A DNA stretch of 52,607 nucleotides from Candidatus Poseidoniales archaeon (lineage in GTDB: Archaea > Thermoplasmatota > Poseidoniia > Poseidoniales > Poseidoniaceae). This document shows, piece after piece, positions 24,825 to 33,570 of the stretch. The position numbers and the translations under genes are program-made. The DNA lies in the NCBI GenBank assembly GCA_003602535.1, contig QQSA01000021.1, forward strand, positions 15,924 to 68,530. The letters run 5' to 3'. Every line of letters begins with the position of its first letter. Within the stretch, counting starts at the first letter, position 1. Below the pieces are notes generated by a model. The model made no database searches, was not told the DNA's origin, and saw nothing but the letters and a program-made list of their open reading frames with translations.

Positions 24825-27002
24825 ATGCGTCGCGGTTTTACAATCTTATGTTTGGTTCTTTTTTTGGCGCCATTGACCGGTTCCCTAGGTAATGATGTTG
24901 ATTCAAATTCGGAATGGTCATCAGAAATTCCTGAAATGACTCCAATCGTTTACGAAGAGGTAAATTGGTGGGAAAGAACAACCATGGATTCCAATAGAAA
25001 TGGGATTTTCGACTCACTTGAAACTTTGAATGAACCAGTTGGTATAGGCCTATCCTATGGCAGAGATGTTACTGATTCAGATGTAGAATTGCTAGAGTCA
25101 ATGGGTTACGAAATTACAGATGTTATTGAGGCAGTGGATGCAGTTCTATTAGGAGTAATCAATTCAGAAGACATTTGGGAATTATCTCAAATTGATGGAG
25201 TTGTCATGGTTGAAAGATATGGGCAAGTTATTTTGTGGGGAGATGTTCAAACTCCAAACATAAAGGCTGAACCATCAGATGTTTATCCACAAGCTGCATG
25301 GGATTATTCGCCAATGGGCGGCCTTGGAATAAACATTGCAATGGTGGATACAGGAACTGATAATGAACATCCTGGATTGAAAGATAAATTCGTGGCAGGG
25401 TATGATGCAGTTTGCTTTGTTCACACAGACCCTGAATGTGTTCTTGCCGGCGGTAGAGAAACTGATGGATCATTTGACCCAGACGATGGTAACCAACATG
25501 GAACTGCTTGTATGGGTATGGCAGCTGCTACCGGCTTAGATGCTAATGGAGAGCAAACTGGCTTCGAAGGTTCTGCACCCAATGCTAGCTTAATCGATGT
25601 GAGGATTGGTACAGATGCTGGAGCAGGTCCATTCGAAAACTATCTTCTTTCACAAGAATTCTATGAATCTGCAATGAATGGTCTTCAATGGATAATAGAC
25701 AACAAGGACACTCCATGGCCTGGTGTTGATGAGAGCCTGTATGGCATAGATATCATTTCACTTTCTTGGGGTATTACCAGCCACGAAGGCGGAGGTAGTG
25801 ATGGAGAAGACATGCACTCACGTATCCTTAACGAAGCAACTCTTGCAGGAATTGCTGTAAGTGTAGCCGCTGGAAACGATGGTTCAGGAAATGATGGTCT
25901 ATCTGGTATGGGTTCTTCTTCTCTATCGATAACGGTTGGAGCTACTGATGACATGAATACAATCGAAAGAGATGACGATACAATCGCAGGTTATTCTAGT
26001 CGTGGCCCTCGTAGAGACAATGGCGATTCTAATCCTATCAATGAGATGAAGCCAGATGTAACTGCATCAGGTTCAGACATTGTGCAAGCAGAAGCTTGTG
26101 TAACTTCAGGTTCTTGTAACAACTTCTTAGGAGGCGATGCTTCACAAAACGGCTACACGGGACGTGGCTCAGGTACTTCTTACGCAACTCCTGCCGTTAC
26201 AGGAGTAATCGCTCTAATGATGGAGGTAAACGATGAAATCAATCCATTGGTGATTAGAGAAATTCTACGTTCAACTGCAGAAAGAAAAGAAACTCTGTCC
26301 GAAGAAGTAGATGGTGAGGGTGTTGAAGATGGCCCATGGGCTACTTATCCAGACATAGATCCTCATTGGAATCGTCATTTTGGTTGGGGCATGGTAGATG
26401 CTCATGATGCAGTATTGACGGCTAAGTATCTCAATGATGTAGGAATAACAACTTCTGATATGAATTTAGACTTGCAAGTGCACATCGAGGATATTTCAAC
26501 TGATGGTACTGTAAATACCTACACAGGTCTAGCATGGAGCCGTGGAGCAGTAATGGATAAAATCGAATATTCTGTAGATGGTGGAGATACATGGACTGAG
26601 GTAATGTATGAAGATGCAAATGGTTCACTTAGTGCCTACGAATCATTTGCATTCCAGTTTGTTGTAGATACAGATTACCTTCCAGAAGGTGACAATATGA
26701 TTATTGTTAGAGGAGTTGACGAAAATGGGGCTTCATCAATGATATCATGGGACTCAGTAACCGGTGGAGGAAATGTCGAATCTTACGGTAGTGGGGATTC
26801 AATTGGCAGATTGCTGTTTATTGGAGTAGTTGGACTTGCAATCCTAATTTTTGGGGCATTTGTAGCAATTCAACAACAAGTGGATGAACCAGTATTATTC
26901 GTTGCTTCAGGCGATGAAATGTCAAAAACGCCTCCAATAATTGATCATGAACCATTGGAAGCGACATTAGTCGATGATGTATCAGATAGCACCTCATCTT
27001 GA
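24825..27002 (+). CDS. secreted subtilisin-like serine protease with C-terminal membrane anchor
   Basis: 725 residues. Signal peptide about 1-23; residues about 55-140 resemble an inhibitor-type propeptide (VELLESMGYEITDVIEAVDAVLLG). The S8 catalytic domain (about 150-530) has Asp in NIAMVDTGTDNEHPG, His in GNQHGTACMGMAAATG, Asn in SVAAGNDG and Ser in GSGTSYATPAVTG. A beta-rich region with a HYR/Ig-like look (DKIEYSVDGGDTWTEV) precedes a membrane helix (about 665-688) and a short acidic tail. Unlike the subtilase at 6469 it lacks a P-domain and the DxDxDG stalk. Together these suggest surface proteolysis of external protein. No ribosome-binding site is evident. Confidence 0.92.
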   Translation: MRRGFTILCLVLFLAPLTGSLGNDVDSNSEWSSEIPEMTPIVYEEVNWWERTTMDSNRNGIFDSLETLNEPVGIGLSYGRDVTDSDVELLESMGYEITDVIEAVDAVLLGVINSEDIWELSQIDGVVMVERYGQVILWGDVQTPNIKAEPSDVYPQAAWDYSPMGGLGINIAMVDTGTDNEHPGLKDKFVAGYDAVCFVHTDPECVLAGGRETDGSFDPDDGNQHGTACMGMAAATGLDANGEQTGFEGSAPNASLIDVRIGTDAGAGPFENYLLSQEFYESAMNGLQWIIDNKDTPWPGVDESLYGIDIISLSWGITSHEGGGSDGEDMHSRILNEATLAGIAVSVAAGNDGSGNDGLSGMGSSSLSITVGATDDMNTIERDDDTIAGYSSRGPRRDNGDSNPINEMKPDVTASGSDIVQAEACVTSGSCNNFLGGDASQNGYTGRGSGTSYATPAVTGVIALMMEVNDEINPLVIREILRSTAERKETLSEEVDGEGVEDGPWATYPDIDPHWNRHFGWGMVDAHDAVLTAKYLNDVGITTSDMNLDLQVHIEDISTDGTVNTYTGLAWSRGAVMDKIEYSVDGGDTWTEVMYEDANGSLSAYESFAFQFVVDTDYLPEGDNMIIVRGVDENGASSMISWDSVTGGGNVESYGSGDSIGRLLFIGVVGLAILIFGAFVAIQQQVDEPVLFVASGDEMSKTPPIIDHEPLEATLVDDVSDSTSS

Positions 27003-27027
27003 AAAGTGAACTCGTAGTCGACCCGAC

Positions 27028-28176
27028 ATGCGTGGCTTCTCAGATAGAGCAATGGATATCCAACCTACTGGCGTACGCAAGATGTTTGATATGGCAGGTG
27101 ACGATGTAATTTCTTTTGGTTTAGGAGAGCCCGATTTCCAGCCACCTGAAATCGCTATTGAAGCAATGTATCAAGCTATGAAAGATGGTCATAACAAGTA
27201 TACTACTACCGCAGGACTACCAGCTCTACGAAAGAAAATTGCAAAATCTTGGGATCATGTTTGCCCTGGTTTAGATGAGAGCAATGTTTGCATGACAATG
27301 AGTGGTACTAATGCTCTTTTGAACATATTCGCATCGTTGGTAAATCCTGGGAAAAATGTGTTACTTCCAGAACCATATTTTCCATTGTATGGTCCAGATG
27401 TTGGCCTGTGGGGTGGAGAAGCAAGATTTTACGAATGCTTGTTTGAAAATGAGTTTGTTCCTACCATAGAACATCTTGAGACTCTAGTAGATGAAGATAC
27501 AGTTGCGATATTGTATAATTTCCCATCCAATCCAACAGGAGCAACAATTACCAAAGATCAGAGGGATGAATTGCTAAAATTTGCTCAGAGACATGACTTA
27601 TGGTTAATCACTGATGAAGTATATGACCGAATTGTTTTCGATGGCGAACATGTGTCATTTGTTGGTTGTGATAATGACCGTGTTATTCTTGTAAATTCAT
27701 TTTCGAAGACATTTGCTATGACAGGTTGGAGGATTGGTTACATTCTATCTGCAAATTCTGAAGCGATGGCTCAGATGACAAAATTGCAGTATTACATAAC
27801 CGCATGTTCTAATGATGCAATGCAATACGGAGTACTTGCTGCATTTGAAAAGGCAAATGATTACCCAGATGAAATGTGTTCTGAATTCAAAGCACGAAGA
27901 GACCTTATCTGTTCGAGATTAAATGCTATGCCGGGTGTACAATGCCATGTACCTGAAGGAGCATTCTATGTTTTCCCGAAAGTAGATGTCCCTGGGATGT
28001 CAAGTGAGGATGTAGCTATGGAATTGTTGAAAGGAGGTGTTTTGTGTTCACCAGGTAGTGCATTTGGCCCATCAGGTGAAGGTCACCTTAGATTCGCATA
28101 TACAATTTCACGTGAGGATATATCTCTTGGCATGGATAAGACTGAAATCGTGTTGAAAAGATTACGTGGCGATTGA
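27028..28176 (+). CDS. PLP-dependent class I/II aminotransferase (aspartate-aminotransferase-like)
   Basis: 382 residues with the fold-type I pattern: SFGLGEPDFQPP at the N terminus, GLPALRKKIA, the substrate/phosphate-binding NFPSNPTGAT (Asn-Pro-x-Gly), ITDEVYDRIVFD (the Asp that contacts the pyridine nitrogen) and NSFSKTFAMTGWRIGY, with the PLP-binding Lys in SFSK, plus the C-terminal Arg in RFAYTIS. It is closest in feel to aspartate or broad-range amino-acid aminotransferases (subgroup I-gamma); substrate cannot be fixed from sequence. It follows the subtilase by 25 bases and its stop overlaps the start region of the next gene. Confidence 0.9.
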   Translation: MRGFSDRAMDIQPTGVRKMFDMAGDDVISFGLGEPDFQPPEIAIEAMYQAMKDGHNKYTTTAGLPALRKKIAKSWDHVCPGLDESNVCMTMSGTNALLNIFASLVNPGKNVLLPEPYFPLYGPDVGLWGGEARFYECLFENEFVPTIEHLETLVDEDTVAILYNFPSNPTGATITKDQRDELLKFAQRHDLWLITDEVYDRIVFDGEHVSFVGCDNDRVILVNSFSKTFAMTGWRIGYILSANSEAMAQMTKLQYYITACSNDAMQYGVLAAFEKANDYPDEMCSEFKARRDLICSRLNAMPGVQCHVPEGAFYVFPKVDVPGMSSEDVAMELLKGGVLCSPGSAFGPSGEGHLRFAYTISREDISLGMDKTEIVLKRLRGD

Positions 28177-28177
28177 G

Positions 28178-28756
28178 ATGTGGTCTGTAATATTGGATTT
28201 CTTCATTGGTGCAATTGTTGCATATATGATTACTAGAGTTCCATATTTGACATTCCCTCGGCTAAAATCTTGGAATGATCATTTCCCTCCTCATCCCGAA
28301 CCTATCTATGTGGATGCATACTTGATACAGAGAGTTCTTCATATGCGTTTATTCTATTGGTTAGGATTGGTATTTGCCATCATCCCTCTTGTATTTGGTT
28401 GGATGAGTATGTCATATGGTTCTCCTGCTATCGGATTTGGATTATGGTGTGTGTCAGGGTGGCTAATTCTTTCTCGCCTTACAGGTTTCATCTCTGATGA
28501 AGACCCTCCTTGGACAAAACAATTGGCTATGCACTTACAATTGGTTAGGAATAAAGCAGACTCAGAAAAGTCTTGCTGCAATTTACCCTATCCTGTTTGG
28601 CAAGTGACTTGTGTAAGGTGTACCAATTGCGGCTCTAAATTGCTAAACAAACCGAGACCTGATTTAGGTCGTCGACGTAGTGATGGATTTATTCGAGGAT
28701 TTTTCCGTTTGATTGTAACGGATGGTAGGCCAATAGTTGCTAGTGAAGAGGAATAA
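28178..28756 (+). CDS. membrane protein with C-terminal zinc-ribbon-like motif, unknown function
   Basis: 192 residues. A hydrophobic N terminus (about 3-20), then two more predicted membrane helices (about 55-75 and 80-105). The C-terminal part carries CCNLPYPVW, then CVRCTNCG, a CxxC pair followed by another cysteine pair, which suggests a zinc site on the cytoplasmic side, then basic residues. I do not recognise the family. The ATG at 28178 directly follows the TGA of the aminotransferase (GATTGAGATG); an in-frame GTG at 28166 would overlap it. Its 3' end abuts the convergent gene at 28757 without a gap. Confidence 0.68.
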   Translation: MWSVILDFFIGAIVAYMITRVPYLTFPRLKSWNDHFPPHPEPIYVDAYLIQRVLHMRLFYWLGLVFAIIPLVFGWMSMSYGSPAIGFGLWCVSGWLILSRLTGFISDEDPPWTKQLAMHLQLVRNKADSEKSCCNLPYPVWQVTCVRCTNCGSKLLNKPRPDLGRRRSDGFIRGFFRLIVTDGRPIVASEEE

Positions 28757-30148
28757 TCAATCAAACATTGAACCGAATCCTTCGAATTCAGAAGGCTCAT
28801 CTTCTTCAGGCTGAGATGTATCTTCTTCCGGTTGTACATCTGGTAATGAATCGGTATTGTCAACGAATGAGAAAGCATCTTCAGTAGTTGATACAGCATC
28901 CATTCCACTATCGAATGCTTGTGGCGCAGAATTTGCTGCAGCAATTGCGGTATTGCCTGCACTTTGTGCTTTGGAAGCAATTCCTGAGGCTGCTGTTGCC
29001 GCGATTCCAATACCAATTCCAACCGTTGCTCCGGCAACAGCTCCAACAACTCTTCCTGCAGATATCAGTGCGCCACCGTCTCCTTCTTCTTCAGGAGTTT
29101 TAATTTCAACTTCATCTCCCAATCTCATCCATTCTGGAGGAGTTCCCGATCCTCCTCCCAAACAAGCTAATGTTGTGAATGCTGCTAATGGCATTACAGC
29201 CAGTGCAGTTAACAGATCCAAGAAAGATGTTTCAGGAACACTACCAATTCTTAGTAAATCTTCCATGAATGTCTGTTCTAGATCTAAATTGGTAGACAAA
29301 TCTGCTCCTATCCATGATAATACGATTACACTTGCTAACCTACCCATCAGCCATAATACAAGTACAGGTGCTAGCCAAGATAGTTTAGTCATTGAAATCA
29401 ACCATCGTCTAGTGAATGCTGCAGTTGTTATGTGCTTGCGAGCAAATTTAGGAAATACTCTCATCACCATAATTAGTACAATGAGGTAGCAAGCCATTGC
29501 GACCTCTAATCTACGATTTTGTTTAATCCATTCTTCAGGTATGAAAATAATGAAACCTAGTGGAATGATTACCAGCATTAGCTGGAATGGAATTGCCAGT
29601 AGCACTAATCCTCCATGAGTAGAGAGAAGTGAATGTCTTTTGAGAATTCTATCATTGACCATTACTGTTAATTTAGCATGGGGAGATTTAGCATGATTTC
29701 TTCTTGAATTGCGAAGTGTAGCAGCATCTCTCTTAGCCCTGGTCAGTCCAAATGCTGCTCGCCATCCTCCCTTCTCAACTACCGATAGTGGAGTGAATCC
29801 TCCACATAATAATGCAAGCATTAGAGCTAGCATCCCGTATGCTAAGGATGCAGCAATAATCCACGGTATCATTTCAGATTGAAATGACATTGTGAAATTT
29901 TCTGATGCCATTTCAAAATTAATTAGGTAAGTGATAGAAAATGCAGCCATTGGAGTTAAGAATATTTGACAGAAAACTAGTCCAGTTAACCACAGGCGAG
30001 CAGCCATAGGACCTTTGTTAGAATACTCACCCACACTAGCACCCCAACTCTTTGCTTTCTCAAAGGTTGCCCTCGATTCATACCTGCAAGTACCGATTAA
30101 AACACTTCTTTGAATATGCCAATTAACTTCTGTCCCCTTCGGGGACAT
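28757..30148 (-). CDS. polytopic membrane protein of unknown function
   Basis: About 463 residues from ATG 30148. At least six hydrophobic helices are visible (near LTGLVFCQIFLTPMAAF, IIAASLAYGMLALMLALLC, LVLLAIPFQLMLVIIPLGF, YLIVLIMVMRVF, APVLVLWLMGRLASVIVLSW and LLTALAVMPLAAFTTLACL), followed by a Gly/Ala-rich helix (GAVAGATVGIGIGIAATAASG) and an acidic tail with EEDTSQPEEDEPSE. No known family is recognised. The start is uncertain: the frame continues upstream past 30300 but would then overlap the divergent surface-protein gene; an ATG at 30007 is a shorter alternative. The 30148 start codon sits inside an inverted repeat. Confidence 0.6.
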   Translation of the reverse strand: MSPKGTEVNWHIQRSVLIGTCRYESRATFEKAKSWGASVGEYSNKGPMAARLWLTGLVFCQIFLTPMAAFSITYLINFEMASENFTMSFQSEMIPWIIAASLAYGMLALMLALLCGGFTPLSVVEKGGWRAAFGLTRAKRDAATLRNSRRNHAKSPHAKLTVMVNDRILKRHSLLSTHGGLVLLAIPFQLMLVIIPLGFIIFIPEEWIKQNRRLEVAMACYLIVLIMVMRVFPKFARKHITTAAFTRRWLISMTKLSWLAPVLVLWLMGRLASVIVLSWIGADLSTNLDLEQTFMEDLLRIGSVPETSFLDLLTALAVMPLAAFTTLACLGGGSGTPPEWMRLGDEVEIKTPEEEGDGGALISAGRVVGAVAGATVGIGIGIAATAASGIASKAQSAGNTAIAAANSAPQAFDSGMDAVSTTEDAFSFVDNTDSLPDVQPEEDTSQPEEDEPSEFEGFGSMFD

Positions 30149-30160
30149 GTGAAGGGGACA
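30131..30160. promoter_or_regulatory. 10-bp inverted repeat that can form two alternative hairpins
   Basis: TGTCCCCTTC (30131-30140) is the reverse complement of GAAGGGGACA (30151-30160), separated by ten bases. The first arm can instead pair with GGGGACA at 30141-30147 (7 bp around a TTC loop). The element lies between divergent genes and covers the proposed start of the minus-strand gene, so it could be an operator or an RNA switch. Function is inferred only. Confidence 0.5.
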
Positions 30161-30191
30161 TTCATATGCCAAACTATGTTCGCATGCTGTG

Positions 30192-33100
30192 ATGAACATG
30201 CGCAAGACGATACCACTTCTATTGGTGACAATCCTTCTCATGCAATCTCTACTAGTTTTGACTGTGGATGAAGTCGAAGCTACAATGGGCCGCGGTGGCT
30301 CTTCTGATGATTTCTCAGTTTCAGAAATAGAATTCAATTCTTCTGAAGAAAATCATTGGATTCAGCCTGATGGAAGTGTGGTAGTTTACATTGCTAAGGG
30401 CGATATTGTTGATATTTCCGTTGAAGTTCGTCGAGGAGGTGGGGCATTAACAGGTTCTAGTGCTACTGTCTCGGTTGAAATGGTTCATCCAATCGGATAT
30501 GTTATGAATTCAACTTCCTGGGAAACAGTCCCTATGCTCGGAGGTCAATCTTACACCGATTCATTCACTTGGGATGCATATGTTGCTCATTCATATCTGA
30601 ATGTTTCATCTAACGAATTGTCAGGTGGAATAATAATTAGAGCCACAGTTTTCAATTCTGCAGATGATCGAAATGAGAACGATGTGATGGAGAAGTCATT
30701 GCCTGTTGCTATTGCTCAGGATGACATGGATGCTGAAGGCGATCCTCGTGACCAAGCTCTACCAACCGCTTCCAAAGCAACTTTCTATGGTGGAGAATAT
30801 CCAATCGACGGCAGTGATGCTACAGGAATTGGAATCTGGCAGGAAGACGGCACTTCTTCTGCAGTTGGTTCTGCAAATTGGCGTCATTCAAATGCAGGTT
30901 CAGATTACCCTTCTGCATCACGAAGCCGTCTCGTATTCGCATTCAGAGGAGCAGATAGTAACTGTGGTTACGGTGCCTCTTTGGATGGTGGTCTGTCACA
31001 ACAATACATTCAGTGGATGTGTAAGGTTCAACTCAACTCAGCAGGATTAGTTTCTGCGCAAATGCACGCCCAAACATGGGGCCAAATGGGTGCAGGGGAC
31101 ATGGTCGCACTAGAATTATGGAGAGGAAACGGTGCTCCTGAAAATACGATTTACCATAATTTTGCTGAAGATATGCCAAGTACAGCAGCTGGTTCTTGGA
31201 GTAATATTTCTTGGGATCCTACTGACCAACTTGGTGGTCACTCGTGGTCATATGGTATATTATTCCAATCAGATGGTTCAGGTGCTTCAAGTGGAATGCA
31301 TGTAGATGACTTCGTAATGTTTGGTATTGAGAAAGTTAGTGAATATACTTTAGATATCGATTGTGATAACCCTACTGGCGGATACACCACGCCTCCAAAT
31401 ACAATTGTTCCAATGTATTGTACAATTACCAATAATGGATACATGGGTGCTCAGGTAAGATTACAATCAAACATATCGAATACAACTTGGATGAATCCAA
31501 GTCTGCCGATGATTAGAATTGATAGCGACAATCCTAATCAGCACGGAACCAATGTAATTCTGCCAGTAATTCCTGGAGGAAATACTTCGGAAATGTGGAT
31601 TAATCTTTCAATACCTGCGGGAGCAGATGTCCAACAACAAGTTTGGCAAGTTTGGTGGGAAGATGCAGGCGGTACACAATTGGGTGAAATGGGCAGGATT
31701 GCTACTGATATTGCGATAACGGAACAGTATGGTGTTCACCTTTCATCTACCGCTCCTCTTCTTGCAACATCTTTGCTTCCTGGTGAGTCGGCAGATATAC
31801 CGTTTAAATTACAGAATGCAGGTAACAGAGAAGCAGGATTTACAGTTACATCTAATTTCCAAGCAGACAACTGGGTTGCATATGTTACCGATTTAAATCA
31901 CCAAATTGTCCAGATGCCAATGCCTCTTGCTAAGGGCGAACAATTAGAATTGTTACTGAACGTAACAGCTCCTGAAGATTCATCTCCTGGTGAGATTCCT
32001 TTCTCGTTGAGAGCAGTATGTCCTTCTTGTGGACAATCATTATTTGGAAATGATGTGATTTCTAAGAAGATAGATGTTCCAGTTCTCAGAGAACTTTCAA
32101 TGGCTGCTGAGGAATTGTATGTTGAAGCACCTGCTAACGGGAACACTAGAATTGTGTATGTAGATTTATTGAATCTTGGAAATGATGATGAAGCCTATTC
32201 TCTCGATTTAGTAGAGTCGAATTGGCGCCTACAAGCTTCTCTTTCAGCTGATGAAACCCCGGTCTTAGATGCATGGGATGGCGAAACTAGTATTGCTTTG
32301 AATCTACCAATGCCAATCGGACTTGCTCCTGGCTTATACACTGCTAGAATTACAGCCTCTAGTATCGATGATCCATCGGTCCAAGAGCAAATTACAATCA
32401 ATGTCGAGGTGACAAATACTTCATCTGCAGGAGTTTCAGATGAAGTTGCAGATCAATCATATATTCCAGGTGGAGATCCACAATCTATGAGATTTGAAAT
32501 TACTAACAATGGAAATAAGGCTGATAGATTCGTTATGAGTATGGATGCTCCAGAGGGAATGAATGCACAATTCGAACAACTGATTGGAGAAAATTTGACC
32601 CCTCTACTCAATCCAGGAGAATCTTACAATGTTACAGTTACCTTCACATTTGATGATGATGTCAACGGCCAACTAGTTCTAAAGGTAATTGCAACAAGTG
32701 TAAATGACAATGATGTCACATCGGATGGTACATGCACTTATCTGGTCGGTTCACAGAACTGGCTGCGAATTATCTCAACAGAATCAATCATGATTTCCGA
32801 ATCTGGTAAAGTTGAAGTTGTTGTGAGAGTCAGGAATCAATATGATGCAGGTCAATCTGTAACTATGTCAATTGATCAACAAGGTAACAATAAATGGTAC
32901 AGTGCGTCAATAAAGAATACAGATAGGGATTTCTGGTTGGAAGTGGAAGGTGAAAGAGAAGTTACAATCATTTTGGATGTTCCATCTTCTGTTCTAGAAA
33001 CTCTTGATGAAGATTATGTTGATACTTATGTGAAAGTATGGGCCAAATCAAATTCTGTAGAAGAGTCAGCTTCTCTAGATTTACCAATCACACTGAAGAG

Positions 33101-33542
33101 TGTAGAATCAACAGATGATGAATCTGCAGGCTCTGGTTCAACAGATTGGGTCTCTGTTAGTATTTGGATTGTAGGAGCTGCTCTAATCATTTCTTTGCTT
33201 GGTGTATTATTGATGGTTATCAATAGTACCGAAGAAGAGGAAGCACAGCAATGGGACGACAATGGATATGAAGATAACTTGTCAGCAACTTACGGTTCAG
33301 TCGCTGCAGCACCTACGGTTGGTGCGATGGGAATTGAAAAAGCCGTTCCTGAAATATCTCCTCCAACCGTAGTCAATGTGGCTAATGTAAACGATGTGAC
33401 CACATATGATAGTGCTACATCAGGAGATGTTAACTCCAATTCTGAAGTGACTGGGCCTCCAGTACCAGAGGCAGGCTTACCAGAAGGTTGGACCATGGAT
33501 CAATGGGCGCATTACGGTCAACAATGGCTAGATAGTCAATAA
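30192..33542 (+). CDS. large surface protein with Ig/CARDB-like domains and C-terminal anchor
   Basis: About 1116 residues. Signal peptide about 1-28 (basic MRKT then a hydrophobic run). The ectodomain is beta-rich, with segments typical of CARDB/NEW3-like Ig folds: LLPGESADIPFKLQNAGNREAGF, LLNPGESYNVTVTF, ADRFVMSMDAPEG. A region near residues 250-390 resembles a jelly-roll carbohydrate-binding fold (DMVALELWRGN..., MHVDDFVMFGIE) by general pattern only. The membrane helix is about 985-1008 and the cytoplasmic tail is proline-rich and ends in GLPEGWTMDQWAHYGQQWL, a distinct aromatic motif. No catalytic motif was seen. Start at ATG 30192 or 30198; a TATA-like TTCATATG lies about 28 bases upstream of 30192. 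Confidence 0.8.
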   Translation: MNMRKTIPLLLVTILLMQSLLVLTVDEVEATMGRGGSSDDFSVSEIEFNSSEENHWIQPDGSVVVYIAKGDIVDISVEVRRGGGALTGSSATVSVEMVHPIGYVMNSTSWETVPMLGGQSYTDSFTWDAYVAHSYLNVSSNELSGGIIIRATVFNSADDRNENDVMEKSLPVAIAQDDMDAEGDPRDQALPTASKATFYGGEYPIDGSDATGIGIWQEDGTSSAVGSANWRHSNAGSDYPSASRSRLVFAFRGADSNCGYGASLDGGLSQQYIQWMCKVQLNSAGLVSAQMHAQTWGQMGAGDMVALELWRGNGAPENTIYHNFAEDMPSTAAGSWSNISWDPTDQLGGHSWSYGILFQSDGSGASSGMHVDDFVMFGIEKVSEYTLDIDCDNPTGGYTTPPNTIVPMYCTITNNGYMGAQVRLQSNISNTTWMNPSLPMIRIDSDNPNQHGTNVILPVIPGGNTSEMWINLSIPAGADVQQQVWQVWWEDAGGTQLGEMGRIATDIAITEQYGVHLSSTAPLLATSLLPGESADIPFKLQNAGNREAGFTVTSNFQADNWVAYVTDLNHQIVQMPMPLAKGEQLELLLNVTAPEDSSPGEIPFSLRAVCPSCGQSLFGNDVISKKIDVPVLRELSMAAEELYVEAPANGNTRIVYVDLLNLGNDDEAYSLDLVESNWRLQASLSADETPVLDAWDGETSIALNLPMPIGLAPGLYTARITASSIDDPSVQEQITINVEVTNTSSAGVSDEVADQSYIPGGDPQSMRFEITNNGNKADRFVMSMDAPEGMNAQFEQLIGENLTPLLNPGESYNVTVTFTFDDDVNGQLVLKVIATSVNDNDVTSDGTCTYLVGSQNWLRIISTESIMISESGKVEVVVRVRNQYDAGQSVTMSIDQQGNNKWYSASIKNTDRDFWLEVEGEREVTIILDVPSSVLETLDEDYVDTYVKVWAKSNSVEESASLDLPITLKSVESTDDESAGSGSTDWVSVSIWIVGAALIISLLGVLLMVINSTEEEEAQQWDDNGYEDNLSATYGSVAAAPTVGAMGIEKAVPEISPPTVVNVANVNDVTTYDSATSGDVNSNSEVTGPPVPEAGLPEGWTMDQWAHYGQQWLDSQ

Positions 33543-33570
33543 TTATCTCTAGCGATGGATTGAAGGCGTA

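Noticed and set aside
24810..27002. Treating the two subtilases as a recent duplication
   Set aside because: Catalytic motifs differ (GTSYAT versus GTSSAT), and propeptide and C-terminal domains are unlike, so they are separate family members.
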